Source: a virus. From it: a DNA stretch of 20,213 nucleotides. The stretch spans positions 1-20,213 of IMG/VR virus record IMGVR_UViG_3300046792_000374; one strand, given 5' to 3'. Position 1 is the first letter of the stretch. Each line of letters starts with the position of its first letter. The notes beneath the pieces are model-generated. The model saw only the letters and a program-made list of their open reading frames with translations, was not told the origin of the DNA and did no database searches. This document shows, piece by piece, positions 6,225 to 12,715 of the stretch. Both the position numbers and the translations under genes were made by a program.

Positions 6225-6364
6225 TGGCCACGGTGAAAAAGGGCGACGCGCCCAAGCCCAAGCCCGGTACGGCGAGCAAGATCAAGGGCGGGGAAACGGC
6301 GAGCAAGGGGAGCGGGGGCAAGCCCGCCCCGGTCGGCAAGATCAAGGGCGGCAAACCCTGCTAG
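6224..6364 (+). CDS. 46-aa Lys/Gly-rich protein with C-terminal Cys
   Basis: ATG 6224 overlaps the preceding TGA as TGATG and the gene ends at TAG 6362-6364. The 46-residue product is composed almost entirely of Lys, Gly, Pro, Ala and Ser, strongly basic and probably disordered. It carries an internal repeat: TASKIKGG near residues 16-23 and PVGKIKGG near 36-43, ending KPC. The coupling to the upstream gene and the placement of the next gene's promoter element on its stop codon support it as a real gene. A basic disordered peptide next to head genes could contact packaged DNA or another head protein, but no family is recognised. Confidence 0.55.
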   Translation: MATVKKGDAPKPKPGTASKIKGGETASKGSGGKPAPVGKIKGGKPC

Positions 6365-6367
6365 AGT
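6362..6367 (+). promoter_or_regulatory. Candidate -10 element (TAGAGT), leaderless
   Basis: TAGAGT overlaps the TAG stop of the 46-aa gene and lies 6 nt before GTG 6374. No Shine-Dalgarno is seen, and no good -35 is visible. Confidence 0.4.
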
Positions 6368-6373
6368 GAATCC

Positions 6374-6787
6374 GTGGCGTTCACCGAAATGGAAAAGGCT
6401 CGGATCCGGCACCACCTCGGATACCCGAGCTTTGCCTCCCTGGCCCAGGCGATCCAGCTCGGTTACCCCGCGGCGAGCCAGCCGCTGTTTTTGGTGGACG
6501 ACTCGTTCGGGCGGGTGACGCTCGAGGGCGAGGACGCGGCGCGGCGGGATCTGTGCGAGTGCGAGAGCATCGAAAAGCAGATGAGCGAGGCCCGCAGCCG
6601 CTACAAGGCGACCTCGCTCGGGGACCTCGTGGTCAACCCCCTCGAGCCGACCATGCTGCGCAACGATCTGGTTTACTGGCGCCAGCAGCTGGCCAGTGAT
6701 CTGATGGTGGTGGTCAACCCCTACGCGCCGCGCGAGTACTACGGGGCGATGGGAGCCGGTGGCATCAACGCCACGGTGACGGGGTGA
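6374..6787 (+). CDS. Head-tail connector-like protein
   Basis: 137 aa from GTG 6374, six nt after TAGAGT. The N-terminus MAFTEMEKARIRHHLGYPSF resembles the opening helix of phage head-tail adaptor proteins of the gp6/gp15 type. The rest is predicted helical (QAIQLGYPAA, then DLCECESIEKQMSEARSRYK) with a C-terminal segment containing VNPYAPREYYG. Small size, helical content and place between capsid and neck genes fit an adaptor that seats on the portal ring, although the portal gene itself is outside the window. No catalytic motif is present. Assignment is mainly by synteny. Confidence 0.6.
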   Translation: MAFTEMEKARIRHHLGYPSFASLAQAIQLGYPAASQPLFLVDDSFGRVTLEGEDAARRDLCECESIEKQMSEARSRYKATSLGDLVVNPLEPTMLRNDLVYWRQQLASDLMVVVNPYAPREYYGAMGAGGINATVTG

Positions 6788-6791
6788 TCGG

Positions 6792-7403
6792 GTGGGGCCT
6801 GCAAATCCTCGCGCTGGGGTGCCGCCTTTCGATCCAGGCGTGCACCCCAACCCTACGCCGGGCCGCTCGCTCGTGGAGGACCTGGGCGCGGTGGCCGACG
6901 ATCTGCGGCAGCTGTTCACAGATTTCGGGCTGCGTCCCTATCGGGTTTTCTCGGTGCTGCAGCGCTGGAGCGGGGGGCGAGTGGGCGCCGGAACGCTGGC
7001 GGTCGTGCGAGAGCTCGAGCTACTGCCCACGCCCTTGGTCGACCTCGGGCCCGTCAAGCGCAAGCACACCGAGGGCGGCGGCACCGAGGACGGCCAGTTC
7101 ACGCTACGACAACTGAGCCCGAGGCTGACCGAGGATCAGGTCCAGAGCCTGGTGGCGCCCGGAGGCCTCGGCCCGGGCGAGGAATCGTTCCTCGAGGTGC
7201 GCCACGATGCCCGAGACGGCCAGGAGCTGGCTCGGCGGCGGTTCACGGTGGTGGGGCCCCCGTTCCGCAAGGCGGGCCAGTTCGAGTGGCAGGTCCGGCT
7301 GACCAAGGCCAACCCCGATCGGGACCGGCAGGGCGACACGACCGGTGAGCGGCAGCAGTTCCCCGAGCGCCTGCGAAACCCGCTGATGTCCGAAGGGGAC
7401 TGA
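6792..7403 (+). CDS. Head closure-like neck protein
   Basis: 203 aa from GTG 6792, four nt after the preceding stop; GTG at 6822 or 6840 are later alternatives. After a Pro-rich N-terminus, residues about 25-75 contain LRQLFTDFGLRPYRVFSVLQ and RWSGGRVGAGTLAVVRELEL, followed by LLPTP. The C-terminal half includes LRQLSPRLTEDQVQSLV, then EESFLEVRHDARDG, and RRRFTVVGPPFRKAGQFEWQ. I have seen this arrangement (RWSGGR-G, ELLPTP, SPR-TEDQ, and a final RRFT-FQW beta segment) in phage neck/head-closure proteins. It lies between the connector and the gp10-like gene, the usual place of head closure. The stop is four nt from the next start, consistent with an operon. Confidence 0.6.
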   Translation: MGPANPRAGVPPFDPGVHPNPTPGRSLVEDLGAVADDLRQLFTDFGLRPYRVFSVLQRWSGGRVGAGTLAVVRELELLPTPLVDLGPVKRKHTEGGGTEDGQFTLRQLSPRLTEDQVQSLVAPGGLGPGEESFLEVRHDARDGQELARRRFTVVGPPFRKAGQFEWQVRLTKANPDRDRQGDTTGERQQFPERLRNPLMSEGD

Positions 7404-7406
7404 TCG

Positions 7407-7904
7407 GTGGCGCTCACCCGCCGGCGCCGGGGACTTGGCGGGCGGCTCACGCTCGACCAGTTCGCGGACCTGCTCGAGGATATGCCGAAGGAGCTGGAGG
7501 GCGCGGTGGTGCGAGGGCTGCGCTCGGCGGCGCTGCGGGGGGTGGGGTTCGTGACCGAGGAGATCGACGCCTCCAAACCCTACCCGCCGGTGAATTTCGG
7601 TCAGCTCCGGCAGAGCACCAAATGGGCCCCGTTGCCCAAGGGCGCCCAGGTGTTCAACGACGCGCCCCATTTCCCCTTCATGGAGTACGGGACGCGCCCA
7701 CACTTCCCGCCGGTGGCGCCGCTCATCGTCTGGGCGACGCGCAAATTCGGGGTGGACGAGGCCGAGGCCGAGGCGATCGCGTGGGCCGTCGCCAAGAAAA
7801 TCGCAAAGGAAGGCATCGAGCCGCGGGGGTTTTTCGCGCGCGGCATCGCCCGGATGCAGGCCATCACGACGGACGAGATTTCTCACGAGCTCGAATTGTT
7901 GTAA
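7407..7904 (+). CDS. HK97 gp10-like neck/tail completion protein
   Basis: 165 aa from GTG 7407. The central and C-terminal region carries the family pattern: an amphipathic helix ending GFVTEEIDASKPYPPVNFGQ, then FNDAPHFPFMEYGTRPHFPP, then APLIVWATRKFG and KIAKEGIEPRGFFARGI. The P-F-M-E-Y-G-T-R-P-H core is typical of HK97 gp10-like proteins, which join the head-tail interface and complete the tail. A basic N-terminus (RRRRGLG) is visible. The start is four nt after the previous stop. The stop codon TAA forms part of the TAAATT element preceding the next gene. I consider the family assignment secure by motif and synteny. Confidence 0.85.
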   Translation: MALTRRRRGLGGRLTLDQFADLLEDMPKELEGAVVRGLRSAALRGVGFVTEEIDASKPYPPVNFGQLRQSTKWAPLPKGAQVFNDAPHFPFMEYGTRPHFPPVAPLIVWATRKFGVDEAEAEAIAWAVAKKIAKEGIEPRGFFARGIARMQAITTDEISHELELL

Positions 7905-7907
7905 ATT
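7902..7907 (+). promoter_or_regulatory. Candidate -10 element (TAAATT), leaderless
   Basis: TAAATT begins on the TAA stop of the gp10-like gene and ends 6 nt before ATG 7914. The intervening GGGGCG is not a usable Shine-Dalgarno at that distance. Confidence 0.45.
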
Positions 7908-7913
7908 GGGGCG

Positions 7914-8441
7914 ATGCCCCGAGCGCGGAACTGGCTCGTCACGTTCACGGCAGAAGGAGTTCCCCTCGAGGCCACCGAGATCGAGGGCCCCGGGGATGCC
8001 GACTGGGTGGTGGTGACGGCAGAGAGCGCGGAGGAGGCGCTGCGGGTTTCGGTGCGCGCCTACGCGCGGCTGAAAAAGAAAAAGGTCCGAGCGCGACTCC
8101 ATGCCGAGGGGCGGTGCCGGTGTGGCAGGCCCCAGCGCGATGGGTTTAAAACCTGTCAGGTGTGCGCCGAATACATGAAACGCTATCGGGACCCCAAGCC
8201 GTGGGAGACCGCACCCAAGCCCATGGCCGAGCGGGACGAGGGCGCGCGAGTGCTCGCGTTCCAGGAGACGAGCCGCAATCGCAAGCAGGAGACCCGGCTC
8301 GAGGTGCTCCTGGAAGTGCGCAAGTGGTGGAAAGACGCGCCGCACACCGCGGCGTTTGCCGAGCGCCTGGCGACGGAAATCCAGGCGGCGGGGGGCGTGG
8401 ACCGTGCGGGGCAGGAGCGTGGTAAGCTGACCGGGTCATGA
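7914..8441 (+). CDS. Zinc-ribbon phage protein of unknown function
   Basis: 175 aa from ATG 7914. Residues 1-50 form a small alpha/beta part (WLVTFTAEGVPLEATEIEG, then WVVVTAESAEEALRVSVRAY). A basic stretch RLKKKKVRAR follows. Residues 66-84 are GRCRCGRPQRDGFKTCQVC, with Cys68, Cys70, Cys81 and Cys84 as likely zinc ligands; this C-x-C-G...K-T-C-x-x-C pattern is frequent in small phage proteins. The C-terminal 80 residues are charged and helical. The gene interrupts the usual neck-to-tail-terminator order, so it is probably an accessory gene. Nucleic-acid binding would fit the zinc ribbon and basic segment but is inference. Its end overlaps the next start as ATGA and carries that gene's promoter-like element. 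Confidence 0.65.
   Translation: MPRARNWLVTFTAEGVPLEATEIEGPGDADWVVVTAESAEEALRVSVRAYARLKKKKVRARLHAEGRCRCGRPQRDGFKTCQVCAEYMKRYRDPKPWETAPKPMAERDEGARVLAFQETSRNRKQETRLEVLLEVRKWWKDAPHTAAFAERLATEIQAAGGVDRAGQERGKLTGS
8420..8428 (+). promoter_or_regulatory. Candidate extended -10 element (TGGTAAGCT)
   Basis: TGG then TAAGCT (8423-8428), inside the end of the zinc-ribbon gene, 9 nt before ATG 8438. TGGACC at 8398-8403 is a poor -35 with 19-nt spacing. No Shine-Dalgarno lies next to the start. Confidence 0.45.
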
Positions 8442-9118
8442 GCGACCCACCCCCGATCGGTACCCTGCTCTACGCCACGGTGGGGCCCGACCGGATGCCG
8501 CTGGCGGCGATGAACGCGATCGACCCCCAGGACGCGGCCGCGCACACCCTGCAGGCGTACCTCGAGGCGGCGGTGTTCCGGGTGGCGGGCACTCCCGAGC
8601 AGCGCTTTCGGCTCAAGCGGGTGGCCATCGGCTGGCCCGAGAATTTCGAGGGCCTGGAGTATCCGACCTGTAGCCTCACGGCTCCCGTGGTCCAGGAGGA
8701 CGCGCACAGCCTGACCCCTACGGCGCTCGAGGAGACGCTCGATCGCTACTGCCCCGGGACCGTGCTCTGGAAAACCGCCGAGCAGGCGATCACGTTCCAA
8801 TGTGACTTTTGGTGCACCGACCAGGTGGAGCAGCGCGCGATCAGCGCGGCGCTGGGCGAGCTGTTCAACCCGACCGAGGGGCGCGCGGGCATCCTATTGC
8901 AGGGGCCGACAGACTACTGGGATTTGCCGATCCGCTTCACCCAGATGAGCCGGCAGCGCCAGAACTCGAGCGACTCGGTCCAGGCGCGCTCGCGGCGCCT
9001 CACGGTGATGGTGCTGGCGGACGTGGACGTGGTGCAGCTCCGGCGCGGCGCGCGCCTGCAGCCCCGGTTCTGGGTGAACGGTGAGCCAGTGGTGTTGGAG
9101 TCGGCCGGCCCGGCGTGA
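8438..9118 (+). CDS. Putative tail terminator / tail completion protein
   Basis: 226 aa from ATG 8438, overlapping the preceding TGA as ATGA. The N-terminal half is mixed alpha/beta (AAHTLQAYLEAAVFRVAG, then RFRLKRVAIGWPENFEG). The C-terminal half has a helix QVEQRAISAALGELFNPTEG followed by strands GILLQGPTDYWDLPIRFTQM and RRLTVMVLADVDVVQLRRGA. The order helix, 'f-p', ILL, P-x-Y-W-x-L-P-I and a final strand is what tail terminators and completion proteins show, and the gene lies immediately before the sheath, the classical position. It would cap the growing tube and sheath. It is longer than typical terminators (about 130-180 aa), so the assignment is moderate. Its TGA stop provides the TGA of the TGATACGCT element. 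Confidence 0.6.
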   Translation: MSDPPPIGTLLYATVGPDRMPLAAMNAIDPQDAAAHTLQAYLEAAVFRVAGTPEQRFRLKRVAIGWPENFEGLEYPTCSLTAPVVQEDAHSLTPTALEETLDRYCPGTVLWKTAEQAITFQCDFWCTDQVEQRAISAALGELFNPTEGRAGILLQGPTDYWDLPIRFTQMSRQRQNSSDSVQARSRRLTVMVLADVDVVQLRRGARLQPRFWVNGEPVVLESAGPA

Positions 9119-9124
9119 TACGCT
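9095..9124 (+). promoter_or_regulatory. Candidate promoter of tail sheath gene
   Basis: TTGGAG (9095-9100), 18-nt spacer, extended -10 TGATACGCT (TACGCT at 9119-9124), whose TGA is the upstream stop codon. The leader of about 32 nt has GAGGAG at 9147-9152, 11 nt before ATG 9164. Confidence 0.5.
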
Positions 9125-9163
9125 CCAAAGCGGTACAACCGAGACCGAGGAGCCCACTACGCT

Positions 9164-11365
9164 ATGTCCGGATTCGTTCGACGCTTCACCAGTCCGCCGA
9201 CCCTGGAGGAAATCCAGACGATCGAATCCGTCAACGTCATCGACCTCGCTCCCCAGGACCCGGTCCAGGGCGCCGGCAGCGGGGTGGTGCTGCTCGTGGG
9301 GGAGTTCGAGGATGGCCTGTTCGCGACCGATGCCGAGGCCAAGGGCGCGGTGCAGGTGTTTGGGGCCGATGACTACGCGGCCAAGTTCGGCTCGTTCGGC
9401 TACACGTACGACGGGGTGGTGGCAAACAACCCCTCCGCTCGCAAGCACCTGACCGAGTGCTGGAACGGAAACGGGTTCCTCAAGGGGTTCAAGCTCCAGG
9501 CCCAAGGCCTGCTCATCGGGCGGGTGGACACCTCGGTGGGCGAGGTGGCGTTCGAGATCCTGCCGAGCATCCTGGGCGGCACGGGCCCCTTCCAGCTCGC
9601 GGTGGGTCAGACCCTGAGTGTCACCACCAACACGGGCACCGGGGCCACCGCAGCGCTCACGGGCGTGGTGGCGACCCGGGCGGGCGCCGGCGCGGCGTTC
9701 GCCACGATCCTGGCGGGCGATACGGTGGGCATCAAGATCGACGGCGCGCCCCAGATCAACGTGGTGTTTGGTGGCGGGGATGTGACCCAGGCGGCGGCGC
9801 TCGCGCGCATCAATGCCACGCTCGGCTTTGCCTCGGCCGTCATCAACGCGGCCCAGATCGATCTGCGCGGGATCATCAAGGGCACGGGCGGCTCCGTCCA
9901 GCTCATCGACGTGACCGCCGGAGCCCTCGCCAAGATCGGCCACACCGTGGGCACCACGGCGGGGGTGAGCAACATCGCGGCCAACATCGACGCGGTGACG
10001 CTCACCGAGGTGATTACGTTCATCAACGCCACGGTGGCGATTACGACCGTCAACGGCCTGGCGGAGAGCGCGGCGGGGCGCCTGCGGCTCCTGAACACCA
10101 CCAGCCTTCTGGCGGCCACCATCAGCGTGGCGGCGGGCGCGATGGCGACGGCGCTCGGGCTTTCCCCCATCGGCACGACCGTGGCCAAGGGCAGCCACCT
10201 GGGCGGGAGCATCCTGGCCGGTACGCGGCTGCGGGCGAGCGGGACGCCGGGGGCCGAGTGGGTGACGATGCAGACCCTGGACATCCCGGCGGGGACCACC
10301 AGCCCCATCACGGTACGGGTGCGGCCGGGTCTCGATGACGGCACGCACGCCGGAGCCATCGCGGCGGCGGTGGACACGGTGGCGGACCTGCCGAGCTTCG
10401 CGGCGGTGGACGTAAACAACGCCCTGGCGCTCACCGCAGCGTTGACCGAGGTGCAGCTGGACAATCGCTACCTGGCAGCCTTCAACGCGAGTCTGAACGA
10501 GGCGGGCCCCGGGCGGCTGGCAAACTACCTGCTCTCCGCGCGGCGCACTGATTCGGTGATCCGCGCGGCCCGGAGCAACGTAATCACGGCCACGGCCAAT
10601 GGCTTGCTCGCGCGCAAGTTCGTGACCGGCGACCTGCTCGGCACGCTCGTGGCCCAGAGCCTGATCAACGTGGCGTTGTACCGCTCGGACCGGGTGTTCT
10701 ACTCGACCAAGGGCTGGAAGGTGCGCGTGCCCCAGATTGCCGAGCGCGGCGTGGCGGGCGGCATCGGGTTCACGGTGGACGGCGTCATCGTGGTGCGACC
10801 AGACGGGCCGCTCACGACCATTTGCGCGATGCTGCCGCCCGAGGAAAACCCCGGCCAGGCCACGGGCCTCATCGCGGATTTTTTCGAGGTGGCGGCCGAC
10901 GGCGAGACGCTCTCGATCGACACCTACAAGGCCTGGAAAGCGGCGGGCATCATTGCGCCCCGGGTCGATTTCGACACGGGCCCCGAGTACCAGTCCGGGG
11001 TGACGAGCTCCCTCGAGAGCGGGCGGACCACCATCGCCCGGCGCAAAATGGCCGATTTCATCCAAGACACGGCGGTGAGCGTGGGCAAGCCGTTCTGCAA
11101 GCTGCTCAGTCGGGTGTCGACCCGCGACAAGCTGCGGGGGCGGTGGGACTCGTTCCTCAGCCGGCTGCGGAGCAAGCAGAGCCCCGAGACGAGCCGGATC
11201 GCGGCCTACGTCACCAACGACGATCAGAACGCGGGCAACACCGACGAGGTGCTGGCCTCGGGCGTGTATTTCATCGACACCAAGGTCAAGACGCTTTCGT
11301 CCCTGGACGAGATCGTATTCCGCACCGAGATCGGCCCCAACACCGTGATCTCGCGCGAGGCGTGA
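9164..11365 (+). CDS. Contractile tail sheath protein with large insertion domain
   Basis: 733 aa from ATG 9164, preceded by GAGGAG (9147-9152). The N-terminus (about 1-125) contains the sheath pattern GVVLLVGEFEDGLF, then VFGADDYAAKFGSFG. The C-terminus has the conserved sheath end GVYFIDTKVKTLSSLDEIVF and EIGPNTVISREA, and a core around residues 460-640 (KLLS, RTTIARRKMADFIQ). Between about 141 and 345 lies a Gly/Thr/Ala-rich insertion. It has two related units: DVTQAAALARINATL... at about 206-268 and VTLTEVITFINATV... at about 278-342. The 'A..INAT' and following 'G..L.L..T' steps resemble hook-IN-type repeats of flagellar proteins. The sheath shortens to drive the tube through the cell wall. 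Its size is above typical sheaths (400-660 aa), mainly through this insertion. Confidence 0.9.
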   Translation: MSGFVRRFTSPPTLEEIQTIESVNVIDLAPQDPVQGAGSGVVLLVGEFEDGLFATDAEAKGAVQVFGADDYAAKFGSFGYTYDGVVANNPSARKHLTECWNGNGFLKGFKLQAQGLLIGRVDTSVGEVAFEILPSILGGTGPFQLAVGQTLSVTTNTGTGATAALTGVVATRAGAGAAFATILAGDTVGIKIDGAPQINVVFGGGDVTQAAALARINATLGFASAVINAAQIDLRGIIKGTGGSVQLIDVTAGALAKIGHTVGTTAGVSNIAANIDAVTLTEVITFINATVAITTVNGLAESAAGRLRLLNTTSLLAATISVAAGAMATALGLSPIGTTVAKGSHLGGSILAGTRLRASGTPGAEWVTMQTLDIPAGTTSPITVRVRPGLDDGTHAGAIAAAVDTVADLPSFAAVDVNNALALTAALTEVQLDNRYLAAFNASLNEAGPGRLANYLLSARRTDSVIRAARSNVITATANGLLARKFVTGDLLGTLVAQSLINVALYRSDRVFYSTKGWKVRVPQIAERGVAGGIGFTVDGVIVVRPDGPLTTICAMLPPEENPGQATGLIADFFEVAADGETLSIDTYKAWKAAGIIAPRVDFDTGPEYQSGVTSSLESGRTTIARRKMADFIQDTAVSVGKPFCKLLSRVSTRDKLRGRWDSFLSRLRSKQSPETSRIAAYVTNDDQNAGNTDEVLASGVYFIDTKVKTLSSLDEIVFRTEIGPNTVISREA

Positions 11366-11397
11366 GCCACCGGCCCCCAAAAGAAAGACGCGAATAA

Positions 11398-11832
11398 ATG
11401 GCGCAGCGAATCAAGGGCCAGGAGGTGGTGGTGGGGTTCACCTCCCCCGATGGCGATCAGAAGGGCCTCGAGGACGTGGTCTCGTTCGAGGCGGAGCTCG
11501 ATATCGAGACCCTGCAGGAGGCCTACCTCGGCAAGGTGAGCGACGATTACGACGACATTTTCCACGGGGTGACGGGCCAGATGGAGATCCACATGCGGAG
11601 CTCCCAGTACCTGGCCTTTACGCAAAAGGTCCAAGACCGGGCCCAGCGCCGCAGCTCCGCCGATGGCCAGTTCACCGCCACGGCCACCTTCAATTTCCCT
11701 GACGGCACGCGCGCGCGGCTGACCTTCGAGGACCTGTTTTTCGGCGCTCTGCCGATCAAGGTGAGCGGTCGAGCCGCCTACGTATCGGGCACCATCCAGT
11801 GGAAGTGCTCCGATATGCGGCGCGTGCTCTGA
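11398..11832 (+). CDS. Tail tube protein
   Basis: 144 aa from ATG 11398. Immediately after the sheath and of typical size, it shows the strand pattern of contractile-tail tube proteins: QRIKGQEVVVGFTSPDG, SFEAELDIETLQEAYLG, DIFHGVTGQMEIHMRSSQYL, then QFTATATFNFPDGTRARLTF and AAYVSGTIQWKCSDMRRVL. Multiple copies form the hollow inner tube that carries DNA and is ringed by the sheath. The purine-rich AAAAGAAAGACG (about 11381-11392) is a modest Shine-Dalgarno. The gene is followed by a strong GC-rich hairpin. Assignment by synteny and fold pattern. Confidence 0.8.
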   Translation: MAQRIKGQEVVVGFTSPDGDQKGLEDVVSFEAELDIETLQEAYLGKVSDDYDDIFHGVTGQMEIHMRSSQYLAFTQKVQDRAQRRSSADGQFTATATFNFPDGTRARLTFEDLFFGALPIKVSGRAAYVSGTIQWKCSDMRRVL

Positions 11833-11851
11833 AAGCCCACCCCACCCAAAC

Positions 11852-11903
11852 CACGGGGCACCGGGCGGGAGCACCTTTGCGGCTACCTCCGGCCCGCCCC
11901 GTG
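11852..11903 (+). terminator. GC-rich hairpin after the tail tube gene
   Basis: Arms CACGGGGC (11852-11859) and GCCCCGTG (11896-11903) pair perfectly. An inner stem pairs GGGCGGGAG (11863-11871) with CTCCGGCCC (11887-11895), one mismatch. There is no T-run, so this may be an attenuator or mRNA-stabilising hairpin rather than a clean terminator. Confidence 0.55.
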
Positions 11904-11930
11904 ACCTATCTGCAAAGGAGATTAGGTCAC
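11901..11930 (+). promoter_or_regulatory. Inverted repeat with ribosome-binding site in its loop
   Basis: GTGACCTA (11901-11908) and TAGGTCAC (11923-11930) form an 8-bp perfect stem. The 14-nt loop contains AAAGGAG (11914-11920), the Shine-Dalgarno for ATG 11932. The first three bases also belong to the preceding hairpin, so the two structures compete at that end. Confidence 0.6.
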
Positions 11931-11931
11931 G

Positions 11932-12447
11932 ATGATTGAAAGCGAAGGGGCGCCCGAGCCCCAAGAAGAAAGCGCGCCAGCGCCTCCCGTACCTCCCGCG
12001 CCCGAGCGCCCCCGAGATCCCGCAGCGGCGGACCGCGTATTCGATCGGCTCACCCGGCGCGGCGTGGCGGCGCTCACCGGCGGCGATATCATCCAGCGAA
12101 AGACCCGCTCATTTCTGCTGGACGGCCAGACCTGCAGCCCGGATTTTTTCATCGACCCGGCCACGGGCGAATACTTCGACGTCCAGATCACGATGCGGAG
12201 CCTCTCCACCACCGAGGAGATCGAGGCCTTGAGCGGCGTGAGCGATGCGGGCCAGGTCCCCTACCTGCTCGCGCGCGCGGCCCTGTACGCCATCAACGGC
12301 AAGCCGATCCCGAGTGACCGGAAAGATTTCTTTTGGGAGGGGTTCGGCATGCAAGGCCGGCAGATCTGCCTGATGGCGTTCCAGCACATCGGCAGCGCTA
12401 GCGGGGCTGCCGTGGGAAAATTCCAGAGGTCCATTTCCGTCGGCTGA
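11932..12447 (+). CDS. Tail assembly chaperone, short form (G-like)
   Basis: 171 aa from ATG 11932 with AAAGGAG at 11914-11920. The N-terminus is Glu/Pro-rich and disordered (about 1-35). The folded part runs from about 36 to 150: VFDRLTRRGVAALTGGD, then DFFIDPATGEYFDVQITMRS, STTEEIEALSGVSDAGQVPY, ALYAINGKPIP, FFWEGFGMQGRQICLMAF. Genes of this type, located between tube and tape measure, chaperone the tape measure during tail assembly and are made as a short protein and a -1 frameshift fusion (lambda G and GT). A slippery heptamer near the 3' end, in phase, supports this. Stop TGA at 12445-12447. Confidence 0.75.
   Translation: MIESEGAPEPQEESAPAPPVPPAPERPRDPAAADRVFDRLTRRGVAALTGGDIIQRKTRSFLLDGQTCSPDFFIDPATGEYFDVQITMRSLSTTEEIEALSGVSDAGQVPYLLARAALYAINGKPIPSDRKDFFWEGFGMQGRQICLMAFQHIGSASGAAVGKFQRSISVG
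12414..12420 (+). promoter_or_regulatory. Programmed -1 frameshift slippery site
   Basis: GGGAAAA in phase as G GGA AAA (codons Val161-Gly162-Lys163 of the short chaperone). It has the X-XXY-YYZ form and is nearly the lambda G/GT heptamer GGGAAAG. It lies nine codons before the 0-frame stop. The -1 frame is open from here to TAG 12696-12698. Confidence 0.85.
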
Positions 12448-12698
12448 TCGGGTTCTGTCCGTCGGGCGTCGCCTATTGGGCGGCCTGGGTGCTCGCCTGG
12501 CGGGAACACGATCTGGACGACGCGGTGGGCCTGCTCTGGAAGCGGGTCGCGTACGCCACGCGCTACGGCCGAGCCTCGCTCACCGAGGTGCTCGGCCTGG
12601 ACCAGAGCCACCTCGAGCGGTTCCTCCGGGCGCTGGTGGACCTGGTGAACGAGGAAAACGAATCGAATCGCCCGAGCTCGTTCCAAAACAGGACATAG
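12420..12698 (+). CDS. Tail assembly chaperone, -1 frameshift extension (T-like part of GT fusion)
   Basis: In the -1 frame after the slippery site the sequence continues for 92 codons: IPEVHFRRLIGFCPSGVAYW, AAWVLAWREHDLDDAVG, then RASLTEVLGLDQSHLERFL, ending NESNRPSSFQNRT. Joined to residues 1-163 of the short form this gives a 255-aa fusion. The extension has no well placed start of its own (a GTG at 12489 lacks a Shine-Dalgarno), so expression by frameshift is the likely route. It occurs at the conserved position between tube and tape measure. In lambda the T part recruits the major tail protein while G coats the tape measure; the equivalent role here is inferred. The gene ends 18 nt before the tape measure start. 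Confidence 0.8.
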   Translation: MPEVHFRRLIGFCPSGVAYWAAWVLAWREHDLDDAVGLLWKRVAYATRYGRASLTEVLGLDQSHLERFLRALVDLVNEENESNRPSSFQNRT

Positions 12699-12700
12699 GG

Positions 12701-12706
12701 TAGACT
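12701..12706 (+). promoter_or_regulatory. Candidate -10 element (TAGACT), near-leaderless
   Basis: TAGACT lies two nt after the TAG stop of the chaperone fusion and 9 nt before ATG 12716 of the tape measure. No Shine-Dalgarno or convincing -35 was seen. Confidence 0.35.
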
Positions 12707-12715
12707 CCAGGGCCG

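Noticed and set aside
3576-9118. Tailocin or gene-transfer agent interpretation
   Set aside because: A capsid, scaffold and connector set is present, so this is not a headless tailocin. A gene-transfer agent cannot be excluded but nothing specific points to one.
8894-11380. 828-codon open frame on the minus strand opposite the sheath gene
   Set aside because: Its translation is rich in His, Arg, Gly and Ala without domain pattern, the usual antisense shadow of high-GC genes. The plus-strand sheath has clear family motifs.
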